A stretch of DNA of 64,000 bases. Source: Fidelibacterota bacterium. GTDB taxonomy: Bacteria > Fidelibacterota > UBA8477 > JABMPR01. Positions 34,392-43,754 of the stretch are shown here, piece after piece. Within the stretch, counting starts at the first letter, position 1, and each line of letters starts with the position of its first letter. The translations under genes were made by a program, and so were the position numbers. Location of the stretch: assembly GCA_016784025.1 (NCBI GenBank), contig JADHVL010000003.1:124001-188000 (forward strand), read 5' to 3'. The notes under the pieces are model-generated. The model was not told where the DNA came from and searched no databases. It saw nothing but the letters and a program-made list of their open reading frames with translations.

Positions 34392-35959
34392 ATACGCTGA
34401 AAACTGAAAAAATATATGTTAATGGCATCATTCTTACACAGGATGATGAGCGTAGTCAGGTTTCTCAGATGGCAACCCACGGGAAAACCATTTTGGCTGT
34501 TGGAGATGATCTCTCCCAATACACAGATGACAAAACGGAAACTATCGATTTAAATGGTGCAGTTGTAGTCCCCGGATTTATTGATGCCCATGTTCATTTT
34601 TTGTGGGGTGGTGAGACATTGCTTTCCATTCCTGCTCATGATGCCCATTCAAAATCAGAGTTTGTTGATATCGTTAAAAAGTTCGCGGAAGGTAGACCTG
34701 CTGGATCCTGGCTAAAGGGTGGCGGTTGGAACGAGCATCATTTTTCAGATGGAAGTTATCCTCACCGAAGTTGGCTCGACGAAGCAGCACCTGGGCACCC
34801 AATGATTCTCACCAGACATGATGGACATTCAGGTATCGCCAGTTCAGCACTTCTTGATTTGGCCGGGATAAACTCTGAAACAGCAGATCCACAAGGTGGT
34901 CTCGTCGATCGTGATGAACAAGGGGAGCCAACGGGCATTTTAAGAGAATCAGCCATCGATTTGGTTCTGCAGCACATGCCTGAAGAGACTGAATTAGAAC
35001 TCTTGAAAAATCTGGAGACATCCCAGAACTATTTACTGGAGCGGGGTGTTACCTCAGTGGGAGATATGATTTATGATATGAACCACTTTCGTTTTCTCCA
35101 GGACATGGCTCGTCAGGGGAAGCTAAAGGTAAGGGTAACTGCCTATACACCCATTCTGAAATGGCCTGAGATGAAAACCCTGCTCCAGGATGGTATTTAT
35201 GAAGATGAGTATTTCCAATATAAGGGCTTGAAGGGCTTTAGCGATGGCAGCCTGGGCTCCCACACTGCCCTTATGTTAGATCCTTATGATGACAGCCCCG
35301 ATTCAGCAGGAATCTATGAAGTTGACTGGAAAGATGTAAATCTGATACGTACCAACATCTCTGGCGCCGACAAGATGGGATATCAAAGTGTAATCCACGC
35401 CATAGGCGATAGAGCCGTGCGTGAGGTTCTTGATGTGTTTCAAGAAGTCATCGAGGAAAATGGTCCCAGGGATCGTCGTTTTCGAGTTGAGCATGCCCAA
35501 CATATCCATCCCCAGGATCAATCCAGGTTTGCTGAGCTTGATGTCATCGCCTCAGTTCAACCTGCACATTGTGTAGATGATGCACTCTATGCAAACAAAT
35601 TGCTGGGTGAACGATGCGATTATGCCTATCCCTTCCAGTCCCTTAAACAAGCCGATGCCGTGTTGGCCTTTGGCTCGGATTGGCCAGTATCACCTGCTGA
35701 TCCCGTTGCCACCATTCATGGTGCTGTTCATCGAGCGGGGTGGCATACTGAACAAGCCCTTGGTCTAGACGACTCGGTGGAGGCCCATACACGTCTGGCT
35801 GCCTATGCCTGCTTTCGAGAACATGATCTGGGAATACTGAAGGCAGGACATCTTGCTGATTTTGTGGTTCTTGATCCTGACTTTCAACATATCGATGCTG
35901 TCGATGAAATTCTAGAAGGGTTAATTCAAGCAGTTTTCATGGATGGAAAAAAAGTGTGA
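34388..35959 (+). CDS. YtcJ-like metal-dependent amidohydrolase
   Basis: 523 residues of the amidohydrolase_3 family: VVVPGFIDAHVHFLWGG (metal His pair), the GGGWNEHHFSDGSYP loop, GFSDGSLGSHTALM, YQSVIHAIGDRAV, RRFRVEHAQHIHPQD and LAFGSDWPVSPADP with the catalytic Asp. No signal peptide, so cytoplasmic. Substrates of this family are varied amides or N-acyl compounds. It overlaps the BtpA gene before it and the gamma-glutamyl hydrolase gene after it by 4 bases each, a clear operon. Confidence 0.9.
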   Translation: MNTLKTEKIYVNGIILTQDDERSQVSQMATHGKTILAVGDDLSQYTDDKTETIDLNGAVVVPGFIDAHVHFLWGGETLLSIPAHDAHSKSEFVDIVKKFAEGRPAGSWLKGGGWNEHHFSDGSYPHRSWLDEAAPGHPMILTRHDGHSGIASSALLDLAGINSETADPQGGLVDRDEQGEPTGILRESAIDLVLQHMPEETELELLKNLETSQNYLLERGVTSVGDMIYDMNHFRFLQDMARQGKLKVRVTAYTPILKWPEMKTLLQDGIYEDEYFQYKGLKGFSDGSLGSHTALMLDPYDDSPDSAGIYEVDWKDVNLIRTNISGADKMGYQSVIHAIGDRAVREVLDVFQEVIEENGPRDRRFRVEHAQHIHPQDQSRFAELDVIASVQPAHCVDDALYANKLLGERCDYAYPFQSLKQADAVLAFGSDWPVSPADPVATIHGAVHRAGWHTEQALGLDDSVEAHTRLAAYACFREHDLGILKAGHLADFVVLDPDFQHIDAVDEILEGLIQAVFMDGKKV

Positions 35960-36666
35960 AGCCTCTAATTGGGCTCAGCCCCGCATATTATGATCACAAG
36001 GAAATGGATCGCAGTATCCTGGGTAAGTCCTACACGGACAGTGTCCAGAAGGCTGGCGGACTCCCCGTTATAATACCACCCATTATCCAACGAGAAGATC
36101 TTGCGCTATTGATCAGAAAATTAGATGGGATTATTCTTACAGGAGGAGATGACCTTCATCCAAAATACTACGGGGAATCTCCTGATCCGCTGACACCACT
36201 ACCATTTCATCTACGACGAGGTGAACATGACAGAGAAATTTTCCAAAATGTCTGGGAGAACAAAATACCCACTTTAGCCATATGCCTGGGGATGCAGGAG
36301 GTCAATGTGTTCCTGGGGGGCTCTCTATATCAGGATATTCCCGCTCAGGTCAACAAACCCCTCGTACACAAAATTGGAGACTGGTTTGAAGCCCGACATG
36401 AGGTAAGTCTTGAAAGCGAATCTCTCCTACACCAGCTAACTGGTCAAGGGGTAGTGGATACAAACAGTGCCCATCATCAGGCAATCAAAGAAGTACCAGA
36501 CACTTTACGTATAACAGGTCGAAGTGCTGATGGTCTCATAGAAGTATTGGAGCCCCAAGATAAATCCATTCCACTGCTGGCTGTACAATGGCATCCAGAA
36601 TCAGAAATCAGTGATATCATTGGTATTGATTTGTTCAAATGGCTGGTATCCATAGCATCTAAATAG
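35956..36666 (+). CDS. Gamma-glutamyl-gamma-aminobutyrate hydrolase family (peptidase C26)
   Basis: 236 residues of the class I glutamine amidotransferase-like family that hydrolyses gamma-glutamyl bonds (PuuD type). Nucleophile Cys110 in LAICLGMQEVN and the His in LAVQWHPES are in place; PKYYGESPDPL matches the family. GTG start inside the stop of the amidohydrolase gene. With that gene it could break down acylated or gamma-glutamylated amines; this is inference. Confidence 0.9.
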   Translation: MKPLIGLSPAYYDHKEMDRSILGKSYTDSVQKAGGLPVIIPPIIQREDLALLIRKLDGIILTGGDDLHPKYYGESPDPLTPLPFHLRRGEHDREIFQNVWENKIPTLAICLGMQEVNVFLGGSLYQDIPAQVNKPLVHKIGDWFEARHEVSLESESLLHQLTGQGVVDTNSAHHQAIKEVPDTLRITGRSADGLIEVLEPQDKSIPLLAVQWHPESEISDIIGIDLFKWLVSIASK

Positions 36667-36690
36667 TTACCCATTAGTTAGATGGTTCAG

Positions 36691-36821
36691 TCTTCGCGAA
36701 CGAAGTGCGGCGATCTCGGACATCGGGTAATCCAAGAATTTGGAGATTGCCTGCCTGCGCGTAGCCGCTACGGCGAAGACAGGCCACGTCGTGTAACTTG
36801 TCCTGAGCATAGTCGAAGGAC
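36691..36821. repeat. Compound repeat region with nested hairpins, including REP-like copy 5
   Basis: Holds CTTCG/CGAAG (36692-36705), GTAGC/GCTAC (36761-36771) nested inside GCCTG/CAGGC, and the REP-like hairpin GTCC-TGAGCATAGTCGAA-GGAC (36800-36821). GAGATTGCC-type stretches suggest a decayed dispersed element. It fills most of the 290-base gap before the M16 peptidase gene; I see no gene there. Confidence 0.55.
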
Positions 36822-36956
36822 TCCTCGCATAGACAGAAACAAGGATTTACTGCCTCACTCGTTATTTTACTGTAAGCAACTAAGCATAACATTCCCACCG
36901 GTTTAAGATTATAATGGCGTGCAATTTTTTGATTATTGAATAAGGGAGAAATAAAT

Positions 36957-39785
36957 ATGCACCACTCACGATCACTTCTAGCACTAATGATCGCACTCAC
37001 ACTACTCATATCCGCCTGTGTTTTTACCGGTCAGGAAACAGATGACAGTAGTATCGATTTAAATGCTCAGATGCCCACTGATCCAAGCCTCATCGAGGGA
37101 CAACTGGAAAATGGGTTAAAATATTTTATTAAGAAGAATGGCAAACCTGAGAATCGTGCTGAACTACGGCTGGTAATCAATGCTGGCTCAATCATGGAAG
37201 ATGAAGATCAGCTTGGTCTGGCTCACCTTCTTGAACATCTCGCTTTCAATGGAACAGAAGATTTCCCCAAACAGGATCTGGTTAACTATCTGGAAGGCAT
37301 TGGGATGCGTTTTGGTCCCGATCTGAATGCCTATACGAGTTTTGATGAAACCGTTTATATGCTTCAGGTTCCCACTGACAGCGTCAACCAGATGGCGACA
37401 GGTTTCAAGATTTTAGAAAACTGGGCTCATAAAGTGAGTCTCGAAGGTGAGGAAATTGACAAAGAACGTGGCGTTGTTGTTGAAGAATGGCGTCTGGGAC
37501 AGGGAGCTGGTCAGCGAATTTTTGACAAGCAAATCCCCATTCTTTTTAAAGGCTCACGTTATGCCGTTAGACTTCCAATTGGATCCATGGATGTGATAAA
37601 AAATGCCAGCCATGAGAGTGTAAGACGCTTTTATAACGACTGGTATAGACCAGACCTCATGGCGGTAGTCGCTGTAGGAGATTTTGATCCTGCGGATATT
37701 GAGGCCAGAATTGAGGCTCTCTTTGGAGCTATTCCCAAGGCTACTGAAACCAGAGATCGCACCGTATTTGATGTTCCAGGTCAATCGGAGGTGCTGTATG
37801 CAGTTGCTTCTGATCCAGAAGCCACGCGCTCAAGTGTAAATATTCTCTTCAAACATCCCGCACGAATTGACCGCACTGCAGGTGAGTACCGCGAAAATAT
37901 CGTAGAGCGGATTTACCATGAGATGCTGAACGCTCGCTTTAGTGAGTTATCCCAGAAAGCCGATGCACCCTTCCTGTATGCCTTTTCCACAAAATGGGGC
38001 TGGGCAAGAACCTCTCAAATGGTTGCTCTCGGTGCAGGAGTTGTGGATGGTGGCATACCAGCCGGTCTGGAAGCTGTCCTTATTGAAGGTGAACGTGTTC
38101 GTCGTCATGGTTTCACCTCAACCGAGTTGGATCGAGCAAAGAAATCGGTTCTCAGATCCATGGAAGCGCTTTATCAGGAGCGAGATAAACAAGAATCCCG
38201 TGGTTATGCCTCAGAACTTATTCGTCACTTCCTGGAAGAAGAAGCCGTTTCTGGTATAGCATATGAGTATCAACTTTACCAGGAAACCATACCTGGAATT
38301 GGACTTGATGAAGCGAACGCGCTGGCACATAAATTTATCACAGATGAGAACCGTGTTGTCATGGCTTCGGGACCAGAAAAAGAAGGGGTTTCAGTTCCTG
38401 AAGAGGCAGAATTGGCTGCAGTCATGGCCAGCATCGCAACTTTAAATATCGACCCTTATATTGACCAGATTTCCACTGATCCACTCATCTCAGAGCTTCC
38501 CAAGGCTGGCGAAGTGGTTGAGAAAAAATATCATGAAGATATCGATACCTACGAATTACGCTTAAGTAATGGTGTTAAAGTGGTTTTGAAATCCACGGAA
38601 TTTAAAAATGATGAAATCCTTTTTCAGGCCTACAGTCCTGGAGGTTTTTCTATCTTTAAAGACGAGGATCTTGTCACGGGTAAAATGGCTGACAAATTAA
38701 TGGACTATAGTGGTCTTGGAAATTTCAGTCTCATGGATCTGCAGAAGTTGATGGCTGGTAAAGAGGTGGCCACCACACCTTATATCAACGCCCTCTATGA
38801 AGGTCTGCGTGGTTCTGTATCACCCAATGATCTTGAAATGCTTTTCCAGATGATCTACCTGCAATTCACAGCTAGTCGTCAAGATGAAGCAGCCGTTGCA
38901 GCCCTGATGACCCAATTCCGTTCACAGTTGGAGAACAAAAGTCTCAGTCCCGAGGCAGCCTATAGTGATACGTTTGCTGCAACCATGAATCTCTATCATC
39001 CCCGTCGTCAACCCATGACCGTTGAAAAGCTTGATCTGGTTGACCTTAACAGAGCTCAAGAACTATATGATGATCGTTTCATGGACGCTGGCGATTTTAC
39101 CTTTCTCTTTGTGGGAAATTTTAAAAATGAAACCATGCTGCCCCTGATTCAGCAATACCTCGGTTCACTCCCTTCAACAGGTAGAAATGAAACCTGGGTA
39201 GATGAAGGTGTCATGACACCACAGAGTAAAGTTCAAAAAGAAGTCAAACGAGGTGTCGAGCCCAAGAGTCGCACTCGGATTGTCTTTCCTGGCAAGTTTG
39301 ATTATACCCGCCAGAATCGCTATGACATGTACTCCATGATGCAGGTACTGCGCATTCGTTTGCGTGAGGTGCTCCGTGAAGATATGGGGGGTGTGTACGG
39401 TGTCAGTGTGTGGGCCAGTATGTCCAAGGAACCCCAGGCAGAATACTCACTGAATGTGACCTTTGGTTGTGCGCCTGATCGTGTCCAGGAATTGACCGAT
39501 GCTGTTCTGGTTGAAATCAAAAAGATTATGCAGGAAGCACCTGATCAGGTGAATGTGGATAAGGTGAAAGAGTCTCAGCGTCGTGAACGCGAAATCAATA
39601 TCCAGAAGAATTCATACTGGTTGAATTCCCTGGCTGTATACTACCGCGAAGGTCGTGAACTTTCAGATTTTATGAAATTCAACGAGCTCATCGATGGTTT
39701 CTCAGGTGAAGCAGCCCAGGCTGCAGCGGCAAAATACTTTAATCTGGATCGCATGGTTCAAGTGACCTTGAATCCTGAAGATTAA
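36957..39785 (+). CDS. Lipoprotein M16 (insulinase/pitrilysin-type) zinc metallopeptidase
   Basis: 942 residues; signal LLISAC with acylated Cys21. The inverted zinc motif H90-L-L-E93-H94 lies in GLAHLLEHLAFNGTEDFP, and the third zinc ligand is a Glu in the KERGVVVEEWR block about 70 residues further. A second, inactive M16 half follows (DTYELRLSNGVKVVLKS, FLFVGNFKNETMLPLIQQYL), as usual for the family. It should degrade peptides in the periplasm or at the outer membrane. The ATG at 36957 has AAGGGAGA 7 bases upstream. It is monocistronic, with a strong terminator behind it. Confidence 0.95.
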   Translation: MHHSRSLLALMIALTLLISACVFTGQETDDSSIDLNAQMPTDPSLIEGQLENGLKYFIKKNGKPENRAELRLVINAGSIMEDEDQLGLAHLLEHLAFNGTEDFPKQDLVNYLEGIGMRFGPDLNAYTSFDETVYMLQVPTDSVNQMATGFKILENWAHKVSLEGEEIDKERGVVVEEWRLGQGAGQRIFDKQIPILFKGSRYAVRLPIGSMDVIKNASHESVRRFYNDWYRPDLMAVVAVGDFDPADIEARIEALFGAIPKATETRDRTVFDVPGQSEVLYAVASDPEATRSSVNILFKHPARIDRTAGEYRENIVERIYHEMLNARFSELSQKADAPFLYAFSTKWGWARTSQMVALGAGVVDGGIPAGLEAVLIEGERVRRHGFTSTELDRAKKSVLRSMEALYQERDKQESRGYASELIRHFLEEEAVSGIAYEYQLYQETIPGIGLDEANALAHKFITDENRVVMASGPEKEGVSVPEEAELAAVMASIATLNIDPYIDQISTDPLISELPKAGEVVEKKYHEDIDTYELRLSNGVKVVLKSTEFKNDEILFQAYSPGGFSIFKDEDLVTGKMADKLMDYSGLGNFSLMDLQKLMAGKEVATTPYINALYEGLRGSVSPNDLEMLFQMIYLQFTASRQDEAAVAALMTQFRSQLENKSLSPEAAYSDTFAATMNLYHPRRQPMTVEKLDLVDLNRAQELYDDRFMDAGDFTFLFVGNFKNETMLPLIQQYLGSLPSTGRNETWVDEGVMTPQSKVQKEVKRGVEPKSRTRIVFPGKFDYTRQNRYDMYSMMQVLRIRLREVLREDMGGVYGVSVWASMSKEPQAEYSLNVTFGCAPDRVQELTDAVLVEIKKIMQEAPDQVNVDKVKESQRREREINIQKNSYWLNSLAVYYREGRELSDFMKFNELIDGFSGEAAQAAAAKYFNLDRMVQVTLNPED

Positions 39786-39807
39786 TTCAGGATTACAATA
39801 TCTACGA

Positions 39808-39837
39808 GATGGCTCCTTTATGGAGCCATCTTTTTTT
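39808..39837 (+). terminator. Rho-independent terminator of the M16 gene
   Basis: GATGGCTCC, 5-base loop, GGAGCCATC (39808-39830) followed by seven T, 22 bases past the stop. Confidence 0.92.
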
Positions 39838-39865
39838 ACCCCGGTGCGCCTGAGAAATCCTATAT

Positions 39866-40495
39866 ATGCACATGAATAAGATAGTCATGCTCAACGAAGC
39901 CAGCTTATCAGTAGCTGCCGAGAAGCTCTGCCAGTCGGATGACAATCTTAAGTCTGTGGTAGATCAGTTTGGATTACCCCCATTATGGGCGAGAGCACCA
40001 GGTTTTCCCACCTTGATTCAAATTATTCTGGAACAGCAAGTCTCCCTGGCTTCAGCCAAGGCTTGTTTCGATAAACTCGATTTTGTCCTGCACAAATTGA
40101 ATCCAGAATCGTTTTTGACTCTGGATGATACCGCATTACTGCGGATTGGATTTAGTCGTCAGAAAACCCGTTACTCCAGAATTCTGGCACAGGCAATCAA
40201 GGATGGGGCGCTGGATATTGATGCCCTGATTCATGACTCAGATGATGAGGTCTTCTCAAAGTTAACGGCACTAACCGGGATTGGCCCCTGGACAGCGAAT
40301 ATTTATCTCCTCATGGCATTGGGGCGACCCGATATCTGGCCTGGTGGAGATCTGGCTCTTGAAGTGGCTCTTCAAAACCTGCTGGGGTTGGATCATCGAC
40401 CCAGGGGAGAGGAATTTCAACAATTGGCCGAAGCCTGGCGACCACATCGCGCAGTTGCAGCCAGGATATTGTGGCATTATTATCTATCGCGATAG
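39866..40495 (+). CDS. AlkA-like DNA-3-methyladenine glycosylase (HhH-GPD)
   Basis: 209-residue base-excision glycosylase that removes alkylated bases. Family blocks are FPTLIQIILEQQVSLASAKACF, the helix-hairpin-helix LTGIGPWTANIYLLMALG and the catalytic Asp162 in WPGGDLALEVAL. The N-terminal AlkA domain is absent, as in short AlkA/Mag1 relatives, and there is no Fe-S cluster cysteine set. Two ATG codons (39866 and 39872) are possible starts. Confidence 0.92.
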   Translation: MHMNKIVMLNEASLSVAAEKLCQSDDNLKSVVDQFGLPPLWARAPGFPTLIQIILEQQVSLASAKACFDKLDFVLHKLNPESFLTLDDTALLRIGFSRQKTRYSRILAQAIKDGALDIDALIHDSDDEVFSKLTALTGIGPWTANIYLLMALGRPDIWPGGDLALEVALQNLLGLDHRPRGEEFQQLAEAWRPHRAVAARILWHYYLSR

Positions 40496-40531
40496 GGTAA
40501 AATATATCAATTCATTTAATGAGGAAATTTT

Positions 40532-40885
40532 ATGTCAGTTAAACATATGATTGATTTACCACTAGAGCCTATTGCCGCTGGAGAGAAGACCTCCAAGCAG
40601 GTTCTTATTTCTCCTGAAGAAGGTCCCAATTTTGCCATGCGTCGATTTGTCATTGAATCAGGTGGTTTTATGCCATTGCACTCCAACTCAGTCGAGCATG
40701 AGCAGTTTTGTATTGGGGGTGAAGCTGAAGTTGTGATTGGTGAAGAGATATTCACCGTCAAGAAAAATGATGTGGTCTTTATCCCAGCCAATGTCCCACA
40801 TAGTTACAGAGCTACCGGTTCAGAATCGTTCGAATTTCTATGCCTGATACCAAACAAGGAAGATATCATAGACATAAAGGAGTAA
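40532..40885 (+). CDS. Small cupin protein
   Basis: 117 residues, single cupin barrel: NFAMRRFVIESGGFMPLHSNSVEHEQFCIGGEAEVVIG (motif 1, with His and Glu ligands) and DVVFIPANVPHSYRATG (motif 2 His). The intact metal-binding set suggests a functional metallocupin; substrate unknown. GAGGAAA precedes the ATG. The following DUF4440 lipoprotein begins 3 bases after its stop. Confidence 0.85.
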   Translation: MSVKHMIDLPLEPIAAGEKTSKQVLISPEEGPNFAMRRFVIESGGFMPLHSNSVEHEQFCIGGEAEVVIGEEIFTVKKNDVVFIPANVPHSYRATGSESFEFLCLIPNKEDIIDIKE

Positions 40886-40888
40886 AAA

Positions 40889-41377
40889 ATGAGATCTAAG
40901 ATTAAAACACTAGGCTCATTCCTGGGAATTCTGATTATTTTTACCACAATGATTTCAAGCTGCGATATTAAAGATGATCTGGATACCGAGAAGCGTCGAT
41001 TATTAAATACGGATAAGCAATTTGCGCAGATGTCCCTTGATAAGGGGGCCGCTGAAGCCTTTAATCACTTTCTCACCGAGGATGCCATGGGAATGTCCCA
41101 CAATCAGCATCCTGTCATTGGACGTGAACAGATGTACCAGGAAATGAAAGTTGGTCAGGAAGACTACCAGCTGGCCTGGGAACCTCAGCGAGCTGAGGTG
41201 GCTAGTTCAGCGGATATGGGATGGACCTGGGGCAAATATGTGCTGAGTTTCAAAGATGAAGACGGTGTTGAACAAAAGCGTTATGGTAAATACTTGAATA
41301 TCTGGACAAGACAGGCAGACGGACAGTGGAAAGTTGTCGTCGATATGGGGAATTCCAGTCCGGAACCTGCTGGGTAG
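40889..41377 (+). CDS. DUF4440 (NTF2-like) lipoprotein
   Basis: 162 residues. Lipoprotein signal (MISSC) followed by an NTF2-like DUF4440/SnoaL domain: KQFAQMSLDKGAAEAFNHFLTEDAMGM, MGWTWGKYVLSF and a C-terminal strand GKYLNIWTRQADGQWKVVVD. Such domains bind small hydrophobic ligands; this one is exported. AAAGGAG precedes the ATG. Confidence 0.88.
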   Translation: MRSKIKTLGSFLGILIIFTTMISSCDIKDDLDTEKRRLLNTDKQFAQMSLDKGAAEAFNHFLTEDAMGMSHNQHPVIGREQMYQEMKVGQEDYQLAWEPQRAEVASSADMGWTWGKYVLSFKDEDGVEQKRYGKYLNIWTRQADGQWKVVVDMGNSSPEPAG

Positions 41378-41411
41378 GACAATTTTAGTCAAAAATTAAA
41401 CGGGAGTAAAT

Positions 41412-42230
41412 ATGGATGTTCAAGAGATCCTAAAACAGACAACCGAATTTATTGCCAACTATACCTGGAATGTTTTGGGCAGTCTACTCATTTTCTTTGT
41501 GGGTAAGTGGCTGGCGAGGAAATCGTCCTCCCTGCTGGGTAAGCTTTTATCAAAGCAGAACGTTGATGAAACCCTCATTCGTTTTCTGGACAATATCGCC
41601 TATTACGCACTCATGGTTGTGGTTCTTATGGCCGCTGCTGATCAGCTGGGAATAGATACGACCTCCTTCCTGGCAATATTTGGTGCTGCTGGGCTTGCTG
41701 TGGGATTGGCTCTCAAGGATTCCCTGGGGAATATTGCCAGTGGCGTTATGCTGGTCTTCTTTCGCCCCTTTAAACTTGGCGATTATGTCACTGCAGGTGG
41801 TGTCTCCGGTACCGTTGAAACCATCAATGTTTTTAACACGATCTTTCTGACGCCAGACAACCAGCGTATCATTGTACCCAATGGACAAATTACCAATGGG
41901 TCAATCACCAACGTCAGTGCCCATCCAACCCGGCGTCTTGATCTGGTTTTCGGTATTAGTTATGAGGACAATATTTTGACAGCCAAGGCGATATTTAAAA
42001 ATGTTCTAGATTCTGAGCCTCGAATTCTGGAAGAACCTGCACCTCGAATATCAGTTTTGGAGTTGGCCAACAGCAGCGTGAATTTTTGCGTAAGACCCTG
42101 GGTCAAGTCTGAAGACTATTGGGATCTTAAGTTTGATCTCACCGAGAAGATTAAACTTGCCCTGGATGAAGCGGGAATCAGTATTCCATATCCACAAACC
42201 GATGTTCATCTGCATCAAGTAGAGAAATGA
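41412..42230 (+). CDS. MscS-family mechanosensitive channel
   Basis: 272 residues, similar in length to E. coli MscS (286). Three N-terminal membrane helices; TM3 is visible as the glycine/alanine-rich AIFGAAGLAVGLALKDSLGNIASG, which lines the pore and kinks as in MscS. The beta domain follows with DYVTAGGVSGTVETINVFNTIF and NQRIIVPNGQITNGSITNVS. It releases solutes on osmotic down-shock. GGGAG upstream of the ATG; its stop overlaps the next gene (ATGA). Confidence 0.95.
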   Translation: MDVQEILKQTTEFIANYTWNVLGSLLIFFVGKWLARKSSSLLGKLLSKQNVDETLIRFLDNIAYYALMVVVLMAAADQLGIDTTSFLAIFGAAGLAVGLALKDSLGNIASGVMLVFFRPFKLGDYVTAGGVSGTVETINVFNTIFLTPDNQRIIVPNGQITNGSITNVSAHPTRRLDLVFGISYEDNILTAKAIFKNVLDSEPRILEEPAPRISVLELANSSVNFCVRPWVKSEDYWDLKFDLTEKIKLALDEAGISIPYPQTDVHLHQVEK

Positions 42231-42790
42231 TCCCTTTCAAGGAATTTCAAACGCAGGACAAAGCGCGGCTCTTCTGGCTATTATTTGGGCTCACAGTTCT
42301 CACAATTGTGGGAATGCAATTGACGGGATCAGCGCTTGTAAATGAGACTGCTCCAGGGGGAATTGTTACTTTTGAACTGGTCGGCACACTGGCTGGGAGT
42401 CAGGCTATTGTGGATTCCTGGCAGGGGTCAGCCATGACGTGGGCTGGTATCAATATGGGACTGGATTTCCTGTTTCTCTTCTTATACGGATTGACCATTG
42501 CATTGGGGTGTTTAATCTTGGCCAATCGGATACCGGAAAAATTTCAAAGCTTGAAAACTTTGGGGAGATGGCTGGCCCTTGGTATCCTGGTCGCTGCCGG
42601 TCTGGATGTCATTGAGAACATATCGCTTATTCTGCTGCTCACTGGCTCCGAAAATGAGTTTTTGTCACCCCTGGCTCGCTGGATGGCCATTCCAAAATTT
42701 GGATTGGTGCTCCTGTCTTTATTGTACATCGTGGGTGGCGGTGTGAGAGAGCTGATGAGCAGAACTAAAATGTCAAACGAGACAGCCTAG
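42227..42790 (+). CDS. Membrane protein of unknown function
   Basis: 187 residues with four or five hydrophobic helices (about 15-32, 66-90, 106-126 and 145-165). The motif WAGINMGLDFLFLFLYGLTIALGC and a second helix with GLDVIENISLILLLTG recall small uncharacterised bacterial integral membrane proteins; I cannot name a family with confidence. Translation is coupled to the MscS gene by a 4-base overlap, so it may serve the same osmotic response. Confidence 0.7.
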   Translation: MIPFKEFQTQDKARLFWLLFGLTVLTIVGMQLTGSALVNETAPGGIVTFELVGTLAGSQAIVDSWQGSAMTWAGINMGLDFLFLFLYGLTIALGCLILANRIPEKFQSLKTLGRWLALGILVAAGLDVIENISLILLLTGSENEFLSPLARWMAIPKFGLVLLSLLYIVGGGVRELMSRTKMSNETA

Positions 42791-42833
42791 AAAAAAAGCT
42801 ACAAATATTTAGAATGAAAAGTGGTTTGCCAGG

Positions 42834-43745
42834 CTAAGATTTTATGATGGCATGCTGAAGCTGTGAGCGAAGTTCCAGTACAACCTTCACATAGTTTTTA
42901 GAAGGATTGTATTTCCACACTGCTCGCCAATTGGCAGAATTCTCTGAAAAATCTGAACTGCCGATATCGTAGTTACCCCGTTTGAGTAGATAGTTGGCGA
43001 TACTGGCCATGACATCAGCCCATTCAAAGGGTTCTCGAACCCCATCACCATCCATATCCACGGCATAGCTCTTAAAACTGGTTGGCATGAATTGTCCATA
43101 GCCAAAGGCACCAGCGTATGATCCTTTAACATCATGAGGTCCCAGACCATCAACTCGGCAGATCATAAACCAGGCAACCATTTCATCTTCAGCCCATTTT
43201 GCCCGACGGGGGATATTGTGGATGATGGTATGCAGGGAGTTAAAGACGGGGTAGGATGAAGCATAAAGTCCATATTGAGTTTCTACACCGACAAAGCTGA
43301 GGATCAAAAAGGGATCCACACCATATTGCTTGGCCACTTTGTGCAGGAGCTCGGAGTGCTCGTTGTAAAACTTCACACCACCATTTACGCGTTTATCATT
43401 CACAAAGATCTGACGATAGTCGATATAATCCATTTTTTCAGCAGGTCGGGAAAATTTATCTGAGATGTTGGGCTCAATTTTTATACCGGAATTGGAGAAT
43501 ACTTGCCAGGCATAAGCTGCTGGGACACCACTACGTCGCAAGCGTTTAATAACCCGCCCATACACCTGTCTGGCTTGCTCATTTTTTGAGATAAGGTTCA
43601 CCAGGTCTTTTTCAACTTGATTGGACCAGCTGGTAGGAGCAGAACCATGTTTTGAGTCACGATCTGCATAGACGGATAGACCCGTCAGCAGTAGAATGAT
43701 AGTGATTGTATTTCTCATGAATCCCATATAGTAATTCTTATTCAT
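42834..43745 (-). CDS. Lytic murein transglycosylase (MltB/SLT_2 type)
   Basis: 303 residues. Signal peptide (MRNTITIILLLTGLSVYA, best read from the ATG at codon 10), then the SLT_2 domain: GVDPFLILSFVGVETQYGLY with catalytic Glu155, the AGAFGYGQFMPTSFKSYAVDMDGDG block and a final YLLKRGNY region. It cleaves the MurNAc-GlcNAc bond to give 1,6-anhydro-muropeptides. It is the 3'-most gene of a minus-strand cell-wall cluster, 9 bases after an amidase gene, so the two enzymes could work together on glycan and peptide side chains. Confidence 0.92.
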   Translation of the reverse strand: MNKNYYMGFMRNTITIILLLTGLSVYADRDSKHGSAPTSWSNQVEKDLVNLISKNEQARQVYGRVIKRLRRSGVPAAYAWQVFSNSGIKIEPNISDKFSRPAEKMDYIDYRQIFVNDKRVNGGVKFYNEHSELLHKVAKQYGVDPFLILSFVGVETQYGLYASSYPVFNSLHTIIHNIPRRAKWAEDEMVAWFMICRVDGLGPHDVKGSYAGAFGYGQFMPTSFKSYAVDMDGDGVREPFEWADVMASIANYLLKRGNYDIGSSDFSENSANWRAVWKYNPSKNYVKVVLELRSQLQHAIIKS

Positions 43746-43754
43746 ATCTACAAG

